This document shows positions 27,242-36,190 of a stretch of 64,000 nucleotides of DNA, one piece after another. Location of the stretch: the NCBI RefSeq assembly GCF_036017035.1, contig NZ_JAYXHS010000001.1, forward strand, positions 1 to 64,000, given 5' to 3'. The stretch's first letter is position 1. Each line of letters opens with the position of its first letter. This DNA comes from Viridibacterium silvisoli. Lineage in GTDB: Bacteria; Pseudomonadota; Gammaproteobacteria; Burkholderiales; Rhodocyclaceae. Below the pieces are notes generated by a model. The model had not been told where the DNA came from. It worked only from the letters and a program-made list of their open reading frames with translations, and did not search any database. The translations under genes were made by a program, and so were the position numbers.

Positions 27242-27689
27242 GATCTGGGCCCTCCTGGGTCGCATGCAGCGGCCCGTGATGAGTCGGGATTGCAGGAAGG
27301 AACTTGGGAAGAAACGGTGCCAGCCGAATCTAGCAAGAAGCATGACCGCAAGTCTGGCGAATTGACTGATAGCAATCATCGCCCGCACGGCATATTGCCC
27401 GTGCCACGCGAGAGTCCGGCGCCAAAGGCCTCACGCACCCTTCATGACACATCAATGCCGTGCCCTGCCATGCGGCGGCCCGGAACGAGATCAGGGCGTC
27501 AGGCAACAGCTCGCACCGATTTGGGGCCCGGGTTTCATTCTTGCTGGTGCCTCATGTGACAGATCGGTCGCTCCTGCGACACAGATCGTTGTCGCCCATA
27601 AGGCAGGCGCGCCACAGAAAGCGTGCAGCAAGTGCTTGCGCTGAGACATCGGATGTCAGCTGGCCGCGCCCTTACAAAGGAGAAATGCA
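27242..27689. other. Intergenic region between AMDase-like and SYLF genes
   Basis: About 450 bases between divergent genes. I see the two strong ribosome-binding sites at its edges and a small inverted repeat GCAAG-TG-CTTGC near 27627. No TGTATNCA operator like those at the atz genes is present. No gene supported. Confidence 0.5.
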
Positions 27690-28271
27690 ATGTTGAAACC
27701 AATCTTCAAACGTCTCGCTGTGCTACTGGTCGCCGCCGTTGCGTGCTTCGGATTCGCGGCGTGCACGACAACGACGACGCACACCGATGACAACTCGAGC
27801 AAGCGTGCCAGTATCAATGGTGGTGCGGAAAAAGCTCTTGCCGAGCTCTACAAGCAGGTACCCGGCTCACGTGAGTTGGTGGCCAGGGCCAATGGCGTTC
27901 TGGTGTTCCCGAACGTCGTCGCGGCAGGCTTCGGCGTCGGCGCTTCCTACGGCGAAGGCGTGTTGCTCAAGGGCGACAAGGCCAGTGCTTACTACAACAC
28001 TGCAGGTGGCTCGATCGGCCTGATCGCGGGCGCACAGTCCAAGGCCGTCTATGTGTTGTTCCTGACAGCGGATGCGCTCTCGAAATTTGAGGCAAGCAAG
28101 GGCTGGACAGCGGGTGCTGACGCCTCGGTAGCCGTTCTGAATGTCGGCGCCAACGCTGCAATCGACTCCAAAACCGTGCAGCAACCCATCGTCGGCTTCG
28201 TGCTCACCAATGGCGGGCTGATGGCCAACGCCACGTTCAACGGCAACAAGTTCACGAAGCTGGATCTGTAA
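27690..28271 (+). CDS. SYLF-domain (Ysc84-like) lipoprotein
   Basis: 193 residues. ATG with AAGGAG 8 bases upstream. Lipoprotein signal with lipobox FAAC near residue 29, followed by a Thr-rich stretch. The remainder is the SYLF/Ysc84 actin-bundling-type domain (ELYKQVPGSRELVARANGVLVFPNV, GASYGEGVLL, VGFVLTNGGLMANATFNGNKF). In bacteria these are common outer-membrane or periplasmic lipoproteins of uncertain, possibly lipid-binding function. Monocistronic with its own terminator. Confidence 0.88.
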   Translation: MLKPIFKRLAVLLVAAVACFGFAACTTTTTHTDDNSSKRASINGGAEKALAELYKQVPGSRELVARANGVLVFPNVVAAGFGVGASYGEGVLLKGDKASAYYNTAGGSIGLIAGAQSKAVYVLFLTADALSKFEASKGWTAGADASVAVLNVGANAAIDSKTVQQPIVGFVLTNGGLMANATFNGNKFTKLDL

Positions 28272-28288
28272 GCTCGTGCCGTAAAAAG

Positions 28289-28325
28289 AACGGCGACAGG
28301 GCCATGTCCTGTCGCCGTTTTCTTT
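28289..28325. terminator. Bidirectional terminator between SYLF gene and gntR
   Basis: Perfect 12-bp stem AACGGCGACAGG / CCTGTCGCCGTT with a 7-base loop. TTTTCTTT follows on plus; an A-rich stretch before the stem gives TTCTTTTT on minus. Confidence 0.85.
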
Positions 28326-28357
28326 ACTGAACCTGCGCAGCAAGCTCGCTGGACAGT

Positions 28358-29083
28358 TCAGCTCTGCCGCGCAGCCTGCAGGCGGTGAATGGTGATCTTG
28401 CGTACTTCGGCGCGGCTCTCCTCGATATGCGCCTTGAGTAACGAACAGGCCGTATCGGCACGACGCCGCAGCAAAGCCTGCAGGATCTTGGCGTGCTCTT
28501 CATAGGTACGCTCTACGCGGTAGCCCTGGGTGAAGTCGAGGCGACGGATGATACGGATGCGCTCGATCACGTCGTTATGCACACGCGCAATCTCGGGATT
28601 CTCGGCCGCGTCGACGATGGTGGTGTGAAACGCCTCGTCCAGCTCGGCAGCACGCATCGCCTCGGTCTCGCGTTCGGCCTCAGGGCCCAGCCAGATACTC
28701 TGCAATTCGTCCAGGCGCGAAATGTCAGCCAGATCGCAGATCTTGCGCACGGCGGCGGTCTCGAGCACCGAGCGCAGTTCGTACAGGTTCTCGAACATGA
28801 CGAAGTCGAACGGCCGAACGCTCCAGCCATTCCGGAAATGCACGAACACGTAGCCTTCTCGCTCCAGCCGGTAGAGAGCTTCGCGCACCGGCGTGCGGCT
28901 GACCTTCAGGCGATCCGCCACCTGGCTTTCGGTAAAGCGGTCACCAGGCAGGAGGCGGAAGTCGAAAATGTCTTCCTTGACGCGGTTGTAGACGTGATCC
29001 ACGCGTGAGCCGGCAATGCCGACCTGCGATATCGGCTCATCCAGCGCGACGTTCCCGTCTGTGGCCTCGTCTGTCTTGCTCAT
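28358..29083 (-). CDS. GntR-family (FCD/FadR subfamily) transcriptional regulator
   Basis: 241 residues from the ATG that overlaps the atzH-like stop (ATGA). N-terminal winged helix (ESQVADRLKVSRTPVREALYRLEREGYV) about residues 50-95, then the helical FCD effector domain about 105-225 (LYELRSVLETAAVRKI, FHTTIVDAAENPEIARVHN). FCD regulators usually repress and are released by carboxylic acids or related metabolites bound at a metal site. As the last gene of the atzGEH operon it probably controls that operon, atzF and the ABC importer through the TGTATNCA palindromes. That link is inferred from operator placement. Confidence 0.9.
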   Translation of the reverse strand: MSKTDEATDGNVALDEPISQVGIAGSRVDHVYNRVKEDIFDFRLLPGDRFTESQVADRLKVSRTPVREALYRLEREGYVFVHFRNGWSVRPFDFVMFENLYELRSVLETAAVRKICDLADISRLDELQSIWLGPEAERETEAMRAAELDEAFHTTIVDAAENPEIARVHNDVIERIRIIRRLDFTQGYRVERTYEEHAKILQALLRRRADTACSLLKAHIEESRAEVRKITIHRLQAARQS

Positions 29084-29481
29084 GGATTCGGGATCTCGCG
29101 GAAACTGATGTGGGCGGAGACGATACGCCAGCTGCCATTGAAGCGCACCCAGGTCTGGGTCTGGCGCCCGACACGGGTATCGGCCTTGCGCAGGAAAGTG
29201 ATATTCACGATCGCCGAGTGATCGCCAAAGCACGTGATGTCGCGCGACAGGTAGTCACGCGCCGCATCGGTCGGCGGCCGCCCCGCGCGGAAGCGCCGGA
29301 TGTTCTCGATGCCCTGCAGTTCATCCTTGGCACTCACCCGCATGACGCGACTGTCCTGCCAGAAAGAAGCATCCAGCGTGTCGAGGTCATTGCTCTGCAG
29401 AGCGGCTTCGTAGCGGTCGGATGCAGCTTCTACTTCGGCCAGCACGAGTGGGTCATCAATGTTCATGGCGATCAAGTTCAT
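29080..29481 (-). CDS. atzH: AtzH-like (DUF3225, SnoaL/NTF2 fold) protein
   Basis: 133 residues from an ATG with GGAG/AGAGG upstream, overlapping the end of atzE by 26 bases; a second ATG five codons later is possible. Sequence fits the AtzH family: VEAASDRYEAALQSNDLDTLDASFW, then IVNITFLRKADTRVGRQTQTWVRF and WRIVSAHISFR. It is a small cone-shaped NTF2-fold protein encoded with atzE/atzG in cyanuric-acid clusters, with no proven catalytic role. The tight overlaps on both sides indicate obligate co-expression with AtzE and the regulator. Confidence 0.85.
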   Translation of the reverse strand: MNLIAMNIDDPLVLAEVEAASDRYEAALQSNDLDTLDASFWQDSRVMRVSAKDELQGIENIRRFRAGRPPTDAARDYLSRDITCFGDHSAIVNITFLRKADTRVGRQTQTWVRFNGSWRIVSAHISFREIPNP

Positions 29482-30919
29482 CCCTCTGGCTCCGCTTGGG
29501 CGTATAGGTATAGCCACCCGCTTCCAGCACGGCAGCGGCCGCCAGTGCCACATCTTCGCGCCCAGGCGCCGCGATGAGTTGCACACCGATCGGCATGCCG
29601 TTGGCGGTTGGCAAGGGCGCGACGACGACGGGCAAGCCGATGAAGGAAATGGGTTGGGTCAGCAGGCCGATAGAGGGCCTTGCCGGCACACGCCCACCGG
29701 GTAGCTCCAGCCACTGCTGACCAATCTCTGTCGCCACGCACGGCGTGGCTGGCGCCACCAACAGATCGAAGCGCTCGAACAGAGCCAGCATCTGGCGCAC
29801 GAATTGTTGGCGAAAACGCTGCGCCTGTACATACCAGGTAGCGGGCAGGAGACTACCCGCGAGCATGCGATCGCGATTGAGGGGCTCCATGTCGGCGTAG
29901 TGCGCCTGCAATTCGCTGCGGTACAACTCGCCCGACTCGCTGGCGGTGATGACGAAACCCGAGGCGCGCGCCGCGGCGACATTGGGCACGTCGAGCTCTT
30001 CCTGCGCGGCGAACATCATGGCGACGGAGCGGCTCGCGGTACGCGCGTCAGGGCCGGCCCAGTGATCGAAATAGCCGTTCAGGCGCGCAACACGCAGACC
30101 ACCCAGGCCTTCCTGCGTGGCGCGCAGGACGGCGGCTTCTGTCGTCGACTCTCCCGGCAGCGGCGCCGCGCGGGTGCAACCATGATCGCGCTCATCCAGC
30201 CCCACCAGCACGTCGAAAACGCGCGCCAGATCGCGCGGGCTGCGCGCGAACGGGCCGAGGTGGTCGATGTTGTGCACGAAGGGGCGACTGCCGCCGCGCG
30301 ACAGGCCGCCAAAGGTCGGCTTGAGACCGAACACGCCGCAGAAGGACGAAGGCACGCGAATCGAACCATTGGTATCCGAGCCCAGCGAGAAGGCGCACAT
30401 GTCTGCCGCCACGGCAGCGCCGCAACCGCCGGAAGAGCCGCCGGCCACGCGCAACGGGTCGTGCGGGTTACGCGTGACGCCGTGGAAACTGTTCTCGGTC
30501 GTAAAGCCATAGGCATAAGCGTCCATATTGAGGGCGCCGATCAGGCAGGCACCTGCATTGGCGGCGCGCGTCACCAGCGTCGCATCGCGCGACACCGGCG
30601 CACCGGCGCGACCGCGATGCCCGCCCGCCAGCGTCTGCAGGCCCTCTACGTCGAACAGGTTCTTGACCGCGTAAGGCACGCCGGCCAGTGCCGGCATGGG
30701 CTCGCCACGCTTGCGGCGCGCATCGATGGCATCCGCCTCCTGCAGTGCGCGCCGCTCGGTGAGGTCGGTATAGGCGTTTATATTGGCATCACGACTGCGC
30801 ACGCTCTGCAAAACACGGGTAACGACTTCGTGCGCCGAGACCTCACCGCTCGCCACCGCATCCGCCACCTGCCAGGCCGCCAGTTGCTCCAGGGGCGTAC
30901 TGCTCGTCACGCCGCTCAT
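29456..30919 (-). CDS. atzE: AtzE-like amidase (1-carboxybiuret hydrolase subunit)
   Basis: 487 residues. ATG overlaps the atzG stop (ATGA). Amidase-signature Ser-cisSer-Lys triad: Lys86 in YAVKNLFD, cis-Ser about 163 in AGGSSGGCGAA, Ser186 in SDTNGSIRVP. Relatives include GatA and AtzE. AtzE with its small partner AtzG deaminates 1-carboxybiuret to 1,3-dicarboxyurea on the route from cyanuric acid to ammonium. The order atzG-atzE-atzH with an allophanate hydrolase next door matches that pathway. No cyanuric acid hydrolase (atzD) is in the window, so another ureido or biuret-like substrate is possible. Confidence 0.85.
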   Translation of the reverse strand: MSGVTSSTPLEQLAAWQVADAVASGEVSAHEVVTRVLQSVRSRDANINAYTDLTERRALQEADAIDARRKRGEPMPALAGVPYAVKNLFDVEGLQTLAGGHRGRAGAPVSRDATLVTRAANAGACLIGALNMDAYAYGFTTENSFHGVTRNPHDPLRVAGGSSGGCGAAVAADMCAFSLGSDTNGSIRVPSSFCGVFGLKPTFGGLSRGGSRPFVHNIDHLGPFARSPRDLARVFDVLVGLDERDHGCTRAAPLPGESTTEAAVLRATQEGLGGLRVARLNGYFDHWAGPDARTASRSVAMMFAAQEELDVPNVAAARASGFVITASESGELYRSELQAHYADMEPLNRDRMLAGSLLPATWYVQAQRFRQQFVRQMLALFERFDLLVAPATPCVATEIGQQWLELPGGRVPARPSIGLLTQPISFIGLPVVVAPLPTANGMPIGVQLIAAPGREDVALAAAAVLEAGGYTYTPKRSQRDELDRHEH

Positions 30920-31149
30920 GGGCGAAACACCGGTGCAGGTTCGAGTTCGGCAGGTAACTGCAGCGCCAGCAACGGCGCGGCAATGCCGCTGATCAATTCC
31001 AGCTGCGCGACGACCCGCGCCAGCTGCGCTTCGTCGAGCTCGTATCCTTGGGCGCGGGATACGATGAGCGCATATTCCTGCCAGCCTGCGGCACTCATCT
31101 GGCCCTGCATGCCCGCACTGGCCACGCCATTCATCGCTGCATCTTTCAT
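30916..31149 (-). CDS. atzG: AtzG-like small subunit (DUF4089, GatC-like)
   Basis: 77 residues from the ATG with AGGA 5 bases upstream; an ATG seven codons earlier also has a purine-rich site, and later ATGs are closer to the family's 68 residues. The conserved part is YALIVSRAQGYELDEAQLARVV followed by LELISGIAAPLLALQLP and a Pro-rich tail EPAPVFRP. AtzG is a GatC-like helical protein that wraps and stabilises AtzE. A palindrome at 31194-31205 just upstream suggests repression by the operon's GntR protein. First gene of the operon. Confidence 0.8.
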   Translation of the reverse strand: MKDAAMNGVASAGMQGQMSAAGWQEYALIVSRAQGYELDEAQLARVVAQLELISGIAAPLLALQLPAELEPAPVFRP

Positions 31150-31193
31150 GTCATTCCTGTCGGGTTCCATGCCTCTTCCTTGGCTGCACCTGT

Positions 31194-31205
31194 CTTGCAT
31201 ACATG
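31194..31205. promoter_or_regulatory. GntR-type operator candidate upstream of atzG
   Basis: CTTGCATACATG; its reverse complement CATGTATGCAAG nearly matches the two other sites at 31512 and 36421. It sits 45 bases before the chosen atzG start. Confidence 0.55.
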
Positions 31206-31511
31206 ATTGTCCACATGCAAGTTCTGATCCACGCCTTGCCTCGCCGCCCGCATCGAATGGCCACAGGCGCCCGGCTGGGCCGTTGCGCACCGGCCGCGAA
31301 AGGCAATGCCCTGCGAGGGGACTGGCTTTCTGCCTGCACGCTTGCCGCTTCAAAGCAGTGCATCGCTTGCCACCCCTGCCCCACGACAAGGCGAACCGGA
31401 CTCCCCGCAGGCAGGTGCGAGCCGCGCACCGCATGACATTCCGCTTGTTATCAATTACTTAAGTGCTTATTCCCCTGCTTGTTGGACTGGCACATAGTTT
31501 GCGGATACAGT

Positions 31512-31523
31512 CTTGTATACAAG
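31512..31523. promoter_or_regulatory. GntR-type operator candidate upstream of atzF
   Basis: CTTGTATACAAG is a perfect 12-bp palindrome, 48 bases before the atzF ATG. The TTGTATACAA form suits FCD-type GntR regulators. Confidence 0.6.
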
Positions 31524-31571
31524 GCAACAAGCCATCACCGTGACCCACCCCTCAACAAAGAAGGCATCAAC

Positions 31572-33371
31572 ATGGCAACGGCCCCCTGTCTGGCACTCGA
31601 AACCCTGAGGCAAGGCTATGCAGCCGACCTCAGCCCCGTCAGCGTCATTGAGCAGTGTTACGACTACCTTGAGCAATATGTAGATCCCACCGCCTGGATT
31701 CACCTCGTGCCGCGCGCCGAAGCACTCGCCCGCGCCGCCGCACTCGCCGCACAAGGCTCGGCGGGGCTGCCGCTTTACGGCGTGCCTTTCGCGGTCAAGG
31801 ACAATATCGACGTCGCAGGCATCCCTACAACGGCGGCTTGTCCGGCTTTCGCCTATACGCCAAGCGAATCCGCAACCGTCGTGCAGCGCCTGCTGGACGC
31901 AGGTGCAATCCTTCTTGGCAAGACCAATCTCGACCAGTTCGCCACCGGCCTCGTCGGTGCGCGCTCGCCTTACGGTGTGCCGGCCAGCGTCTTCAATCCC
32001 GATTTCGTATCGGGCGGCTCCAGCTCCGGCTCGGCCGTCACCGTCGCCGCCGGTTGCGTGAGTTTCGCGCTCGGCACTGATACCGCCGGCTCCGGCCGCG
32101 TGCCCGCCGCCTTCAACAACATCGTCGGCGCTAAGCCCACGCGCGGCTGGCTGTCATGCAAGGGCGTCGTACCAGCCTGCCGCTCGCTCGACTGCGTCTC
32201 CGTCTTCGCCCTCAGCGCCAGCGACGCGTGGGATGTGCTTGCCGTTGCCGGTGACGGCCAGGACCTCGCCGACCCCTGGTCGCGCCCCGCCCGGCCGCGT
32301 GGCCTGCCCAAGCGGCCGCGCATTGGCATTCCACGCACAAACCAGCGCGAGTTCTTCGGCGACGAGCTTTCCGCCAACGCCTACGAAGAAGCCGTGCAAC
32401 GTCTCGCCACCTTCGGCGATCTGGTGGAGATCGACTTCACGCCTTTCTCCGAAACAGCCGCCCTGCTCTATGACGGCCCGTGGGTTGCCGAGCGCCTCGA
32501 AGCTGCCGGCAATCTGCTCGCCACCCAACCTGACGCGCTCGACCCCGCCGTGCGCAGCATCATCAGCAAGGGCCTCGACTACTCCGCCGCAGATTGTCAG
32601 AAAGCCGCCACCCGCCTCGAAGCATTACGCAAGCGCGCCGCGCTCACGTGGGAGGATGTCGAAGTCATGGCCCTGCCCACCTCGCCCACGCATTACCGTG
32701 TGGACGCCGTCCAGGCCAATCCGGTGGTCCTCAACAGCCACCTGGGTTACTACACCAACTTCGCCAACCTGCTGGATCTGTGCGCCATCGCCGTGCCCAC
32801 AGCTTTCCGCATGGACAAACTCCCCTTCGGCATCACCCTCTTCGCCCCGGCGTGGACCGACGCGGCCATCGCCACACTAGGCGAGCGCCTGCACGCATCC
32901 TTCGCGCTCACGACAGGCGCCACCGGCCAGCCGCTCACCCCCTCGTCACATCCGCAACAGTGGATGGCGCGCAACGACACCATCCGCCTTGCCGTCGTCG
33001 GCGCGCATCTCGAAGGCATGCCGCTCAATCACGAACTCAGCGAACGTGCCGCACGCTTCGTGCGTGCCTGCAATACCGCACCGTCATACAAGCTCTTTGC
33101 CCTGCCCGGCACCGTGCCCCCCAAACCCGGTCTAGTGCGCGTCACCGAGGGCGGTGGCGCCATCGCCGTCGAGATATGGGAACTCTCCGCCGCAGCCTTC
33201 GGCGACTTCGTCTCCCGCATCCCGGCACCGCTCGGCATCGGTACGCTGACGATGGAAGACGGCGAACAGGTAAAAGGCTTCCTGTGCGAAACCATCGCAA
33301 CCGGTGGTGCCGACGACATCACACACTTCGGCGGCTGGCGCGCCTACATGCAGAGCCGCGCAACGGCCTGA
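31572..33371 (+). CDS. atzF: Allophanate hydrolase (AtzF-like)
   Basis: 599 residues from the ATG with AAGAAGG about 8 bases upstream; the longest frame begins 31 codons earlier across the operator and is unlikely. The amidase domain covers about 1-450 with triad Lys76 (FAVKDNID), Ser151 (SGGSSSGSA) and Ser174 (TDTAGSGRVP). The C-terminal domain, about 455-599, has the conserved VVGAHLEGMPLN and GTLTMEDGEQVKGF typical of AtzF and DUR1 C-termini. It hydrolyses allophanate (or dicarboxyurea-derived allophanate) to ammonium and CO2. Length fits AtzF (about 605). Divergent to atzGEH with a shared type of operator. Confidence 0.92.
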   Translation: MATAPCLALETLRQGYAADLSPVSVIEQCYDYLEQYVDPTAWIHLVPRAEALARAAALAAQGSAGLPLYGVPFAVKDNIDVAGIPTTAACPAFAYTPSESATVVQRLLDAGAILLGKTNLDQFATGLVGARSPYGVPASVFNPDFVSGGSSSGSAVTVAAGCVSFALGTDTAGSGRVPAAFNNIVGAKPTRGWLSCKGVVPACRSLDCVSVFALSASDAWDVLAVAGDGQDLADPWSRPARPRGLPKRPRIGIPRTNQREFFGDELSANAYEEAVQRLATFGDLVEIDFTPFSETAALLYDGPWVAERLEAAGNLLATQPDALDPAVRSIISKGLDYSAADCQKAATRLEALRKRAALTWEDVEVMALPTSPTHYRVDAVQANPVVLNSHLGYYTNFANLLDLCAIAVPTAFRMDKLPFGITLFAPAWTDAAIATLGERLHASFALTTGATGQPLTPSSHPQQWMARNDTIRLAVVGAHLEGMPLNHELSERAARFVRACNTAPSYKLFALPGTVPPKPGLVRVTEGGGAIAVEIWELSAAAFGDFVSRIPAPLGIGTLTMEDGEQVKGFLCETIATGGADDITHFGGWRAYMQSRATA

Positions 33372-33437
33372 CGCAAGACGGCGGGATCGCATCCCGCATT
33401 CATCCCCCCATCCTCATACCCCGCCGCTGCAGCCATG

Positions 33438-33460
33438 AAAAAGCCGCCCCAAGGCGGCTT
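33438..33460 (-). terminator. Terminator of the ABC importer operon
   Basis: Read on minus: AAGCCGCC, loop TTGG, GGCGGCTT followed by TTT. It lies 22 bases beyond the ATPase stop and may also slow plus-strand readthrough from atzF. Confidence 0.8.
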
Positions 33461-33482
33461 CGCGGCTTCGTTCAAATACGCC

Positions 33483-34301
33483 TTATCTTCGTACCTCGCG
33501 CTGGAAGATCTCCATACTCAGCTTCTTCATTTCGACGAAGCTTGGCGTAGACAGCGTCTCAATCGTGCGTGGCCGTGGGTCTTCGTAGCGCAGGATCTCG
33601 GCCACCTTGGTCGGCCGCTTGGTGAGCAGCAGGATTTCGTCGGCGAGATACACGGCCTCTTCCAGATCGTGCGACACCAGCATCATCGTCGTGCCGGTCT
33701 GGATGAACACTTCCTGCAGCTTCTCGCGGATGAACAGGGTCATCTCGAAGTCCAGTGCAGAGAAGGGTTCGTCGAGAAACAGCACTTCGGGCTGCGGTGC
33801 CAGGGCTCGCATGATGGAAGCGGTCTGCTGCTGGCCACCCGACAACTCGTACGGATAGCGCTTGAGATCGAACTTCACATCGAAGGATGCCATCAGCTCT
33901 TCCATGCGCCGGTTAATCTCGATCGGCGAGCGCCCTTCAAGCTTCAAGGGATAGGCGATGTTGTCGATGGTGCGCAACCACGGGAACATCGCCTCACGAT
34001 AGTTCTGGAAGACGTAGCCGATCTTCGTGTCCTTGAGAGATTTGCCGTCAAACAGGATCTCGCCGGAGTCGATGGGAATCAGGCCGGCAATCATATTGAT
34101 CAACGTCGATTTGCCACAACCATTCGGGCCGAACACCGACACGATCTTGTGCTTGGGAATGTTGAGATCGAAGTTCTCGTAGAGCGGCCAGCCGGCGAAG
34201 TACTTGGTCAGCCCGCGTATGGTGATGTGCGTGCCGGCCGGGCCCGGTTTAAAAGGGGCTTTTGGCGGTTCGAGTTCTGCAATGCTGTCGATGGGGCGCA
34301 T
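33483..34301 (-). CDS. ABC importer ATP-binding protein (nitrate/sulfonate/taurine type)
   Basis: 272 residues from the ATG with GGAG six bases upstream; the longer frame runs back into the permease gene. Walker A GPNGCGKST, Q-loop VFQNYREAMFPWL, signature LSGGQQQ, Walker B VLFLDEP and switch His in VSHDLEEA are all intact. It belongs to the SsuB/TauB/NrtD branch. Two bases separate it from the permease. It energises uptake of a small organic N compound, probably the substrate or precursor used by the atz genes. The substrate is inferred from context only. Confidence 0.9.
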   Translation of the reverse strand: MRPIDSIAELEPPKAPFKPGPAGTHITIRGLTKYFAGWPLYENFDLNIPKHKIVSVFGPNGCGKSTLINMIAGLIPIDSGEILFDGKSLKDTKIGYVFQNYREAMFPWLRTIDNIAYPLKLEGRSPIEINRRMEELMASFDVKFDLKRYPYELSGGQQQTASIMRALAPQPEVLFLDEPFSALDFEMTLFIREKLQEVFIQTGTTMMLVSHDLEEAVYLADEILLLTKRPTKVAEILRYEDPRPRTIETLSTPSFVEMKKLSMEIFQREVRR

Positions 34302-34303
34302 GT

Positions 34304-35152
34304 TTATCTCCCGCTCCAGTGAACGATGCGCCGCTCGATGACCAGCGCGAGGATATTGAGTACGTAACCGAGCGCGCCCGCCGCAAGAATCGCCGCATAC
34401 ATGCTCTTGACATTGAGAACCTGCTGCGCGTCGATGATGCGGTGGCCGAGCCCTGTATCGGAACCGATGAACATCTCGGCGACGATAACGATGACCAGCG
34501 CCATCGACACGGCTGAACGCAGGCCGACGAAGGTCGGTTGCAGGCTCTCCCAGATCAGCACGTCCTTGAAGATCTGCCAACGCGTCGCGCCCATCACTTT
34601 TGCCGCCATCACACGCTGCTTGCGTGCATTCATCACGCCATAGGCGCTGTTGAACAGCACGATGAGCAAGGCACCGAATGCCGCAATGGCAACCTTGTTC
34701 ACATCCGACACACCGAAGATCAGCAGGAACAACGGGATCAGCGCGGATGATGGCGTGGAGCGGAAGAAGTCGATGAGAAACTCGACGCTTCTGTACGCGC
34801 GCTCGTTACTGCCGAGCAGCACGCCCAGCGGCACGCCGAGAATGCCGGCAATGGCGAATGCCTCGAGCGTGCGCTTCACCGTGACGAGAAAGTCCATCAA
34901 CAAGGGCCCGCCTGCCAGGCCCGTCACCAGCGTGCCCAGGGTGGCCCAAGGCGTTGGCAGCAGGATGGGCTTGATCAGACCGAAACGCACGACGAGATCC
35001 CAGATCACGAACAGGATCAGGGGCCCGATGACGGGCTGCAGCGTATGCCATGAAAATTTCTTCGGCAGTGCCACGGCAGGCGTTGCCGTGGGCACGGCCC
35101 AGGGCTTGGCCGGCGCACTGGCGGCGGCCGATTGGATAGTGGAGTCCCCCAT
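34304..35152 (-). CDS. ABC importer permease (SsuC/TauC type)
   Basis: 282 residues, about six membrane helices. The BPD-type EAA loop is recognisable in the cytoplasmic segment VMGATRWQIFKDVLIWESLQPTF (written here in part). Its N-terminus is an Ala/Pro-rich cytoplasmic extension of about 40 residues before the first helix (LILFVIWDLVV). Six bases after the binding-protein gene and two before the ATPase gene. It forms the inner-membrane channel of the importer. Confidence 0.9.
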   Translation of the reverse strand: MGDSTIQSAAASAPAKPWAVPTATPAVALPKKFSWHTLQPVIGPLILFVIWDLVVRFGLIKPILLPTPWATLGTLVTGLAGGPLLMDFLVTVKRTLEAFAIAGILGVPLGVLLGSNERAYRSVEFLIDFFRSTPSSALIPLFLLIFGVSDVNKVAIAAFGALLIVLFNSAYGVMNARKQRVMAAKVMGATRWQIFKDVLIWESLQPTFVGLRSAVSMALVIVIVAEMFIGSDTGLGHRIIDAQQVLNVKSMYAAILAAGALGYVLNILALVIERRIVHWSGR

Positions 35153-35158
35153 GATCGA

Positions 35159-36190
35159 TCACCCCTTGTAGAGCAGCGAATCGACGAGCACGCGCTTCTC
35201 GAAGATGCCCTTGTCCGAGAACAGGTCATAGAACTTCTGGAAGTAGGCCACGTCGCTGGGCTTGAAGTCGGTAGAGAAGAGGTAGTCCGACATCGGCACC
35301 TCGGCGGTCAGCGCACCTTCGATGGCGGTATTGCCCTTGAGGTGCGGGCGCGCTTCGTCGGGCTTGGTCTTCACCAGATCGACACCACGCTTGTAAGCCG
35401 CGATGTACTTCTTGGTGACATCGGGATACTTCTTGATGAACTCCGTCGTCAGGCTCGCTGCGCCACCATGCCAGGGAGCCATCGGATCGCCGAGGATGTA
35501 CTTGGCGACGACACCTACCTCCAGTGTGCGCGTGAGGCCATTGAGGCGCCCGGTAGTGCCCGTCGGCTCCAGCGTATAGACCGCATCGATCTGCCCCGCA
35601 GCCAGGGCCGCAACGTGCTGGCCGATCGGCAACTCGGTCACCGCGACGGCGCCTGCCCCGGCTTTCTCCAGCATCACCTTGGCGAGCGTCACGTTCTGGA
35701 TCCCCGGGCCGGAAGCCACTTTCTTGCCCTTCAGGTCGGCCAGCGTCTTGATCGGGCTGTCCTTGGCGACGATGAACTCGTCGAGAATGAACTTCGCATT
35801 GGTCGGGTTGGTGCAGAAGATCTTGAAGAGACCCGGCTGCGCAATCTCACCGATCGCGAGCACCGCCGAAGCCGTGCCATTGGAACTGCCTTCGGCGCGC
35901 CCCGCGAGCATCGCCTCCATCACCTGCTGGGCGCTGGCGAACTTCAGTGGCTCGACATCGAGGCCGGCTTCCTTGAAGTAGCCCTTCTCCACCGCGACAA
36001 AGAACGGCAGCGCAGAAGCGACCGGCCAGAAGCCGATGCGAATCTTTGGCGAACCTTGCGCATTGACGATGGCCGGCGCGCCAATCGCGGCCAAGGCGGC
36101 GCCGGCGACGGCGCCCCCCAGCAGTTTTCGGCGCGTAGGCGACGCTTCAACGGTGTGAACTTCGGGCATGTCAGGGGCTGCGGGTTTCAT
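35159..36190 (-). CDS. ABC importer substrate-binding protein (NMT1/SsuA type, Tat-like signal)
   Basis: 343 residues from the ATG with GGAG five bases upstream; the 59-codon extension of the longest frame has no site. The N-terminus has a twin-arginine stretch (PTRRKLLGG, Arg20-21), then a hydrophobic core and AIVNAQG, so Tat export is likely. The mature part starts KIRIGFWPVASALPFFVA, as in nitrate/sulfonate/thiamine-precursor binding proteins. First gene of the importer operon. A perfect palindrome at 36421 lies 231 bases upstream. Ligand unknown; a urea- or carboxylate-like N compound is suggested by linkage to atz genes. Confidence 0.88.
   Translation of the reverse strand: MKPAAPDMPEVHTVEASPTRRKLLGGAVAGAALAAIGAPAIVNAQGSPKIRIGFWPVASALPFFVAVEKGYFKEAGLDVEPLKFASAQQVMEAMLAGRAEGSSNGTASAVLAIGEIAQPGLFKIFCTNPTNAKFILDEFIVAKDSPIKTLADLKGKKVASGPGIQNVTLAKVMLEKAGAGAVAVTELPIGQHVAALAAGQIDAVYTLEPTGTTGRLNGLTRTLEVGVVAKYILGDPMAPWHGGAASLTTEFIKKYPDVTKKYIAAYKRGVDLVKTKPDEARPHLKGNTAIEGALTAEVPMSDYLFSTDFKPSDVAYFQKFYDLFSDKGIFEKRVLVDSLLYKG

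Larger units (their letters stand above)
31150..31571. other. Divergent control region between atzG and atzF
   Basis: About 420 bases with no gene. It holds two copies of the CATGTATNCAAG-type palindrome, one next to each divergent gene, described separately. It is AT-richer near 31440-31520, as expected for promoters. Confidence 0.6.

Noticed and set aside
33372..33482. Hairpin after atzF as its own strong terminator
   Set aside because: On the plus strand the stem is followed by CGCGG rather than a T-run; it fits the minus-strand operon much better.
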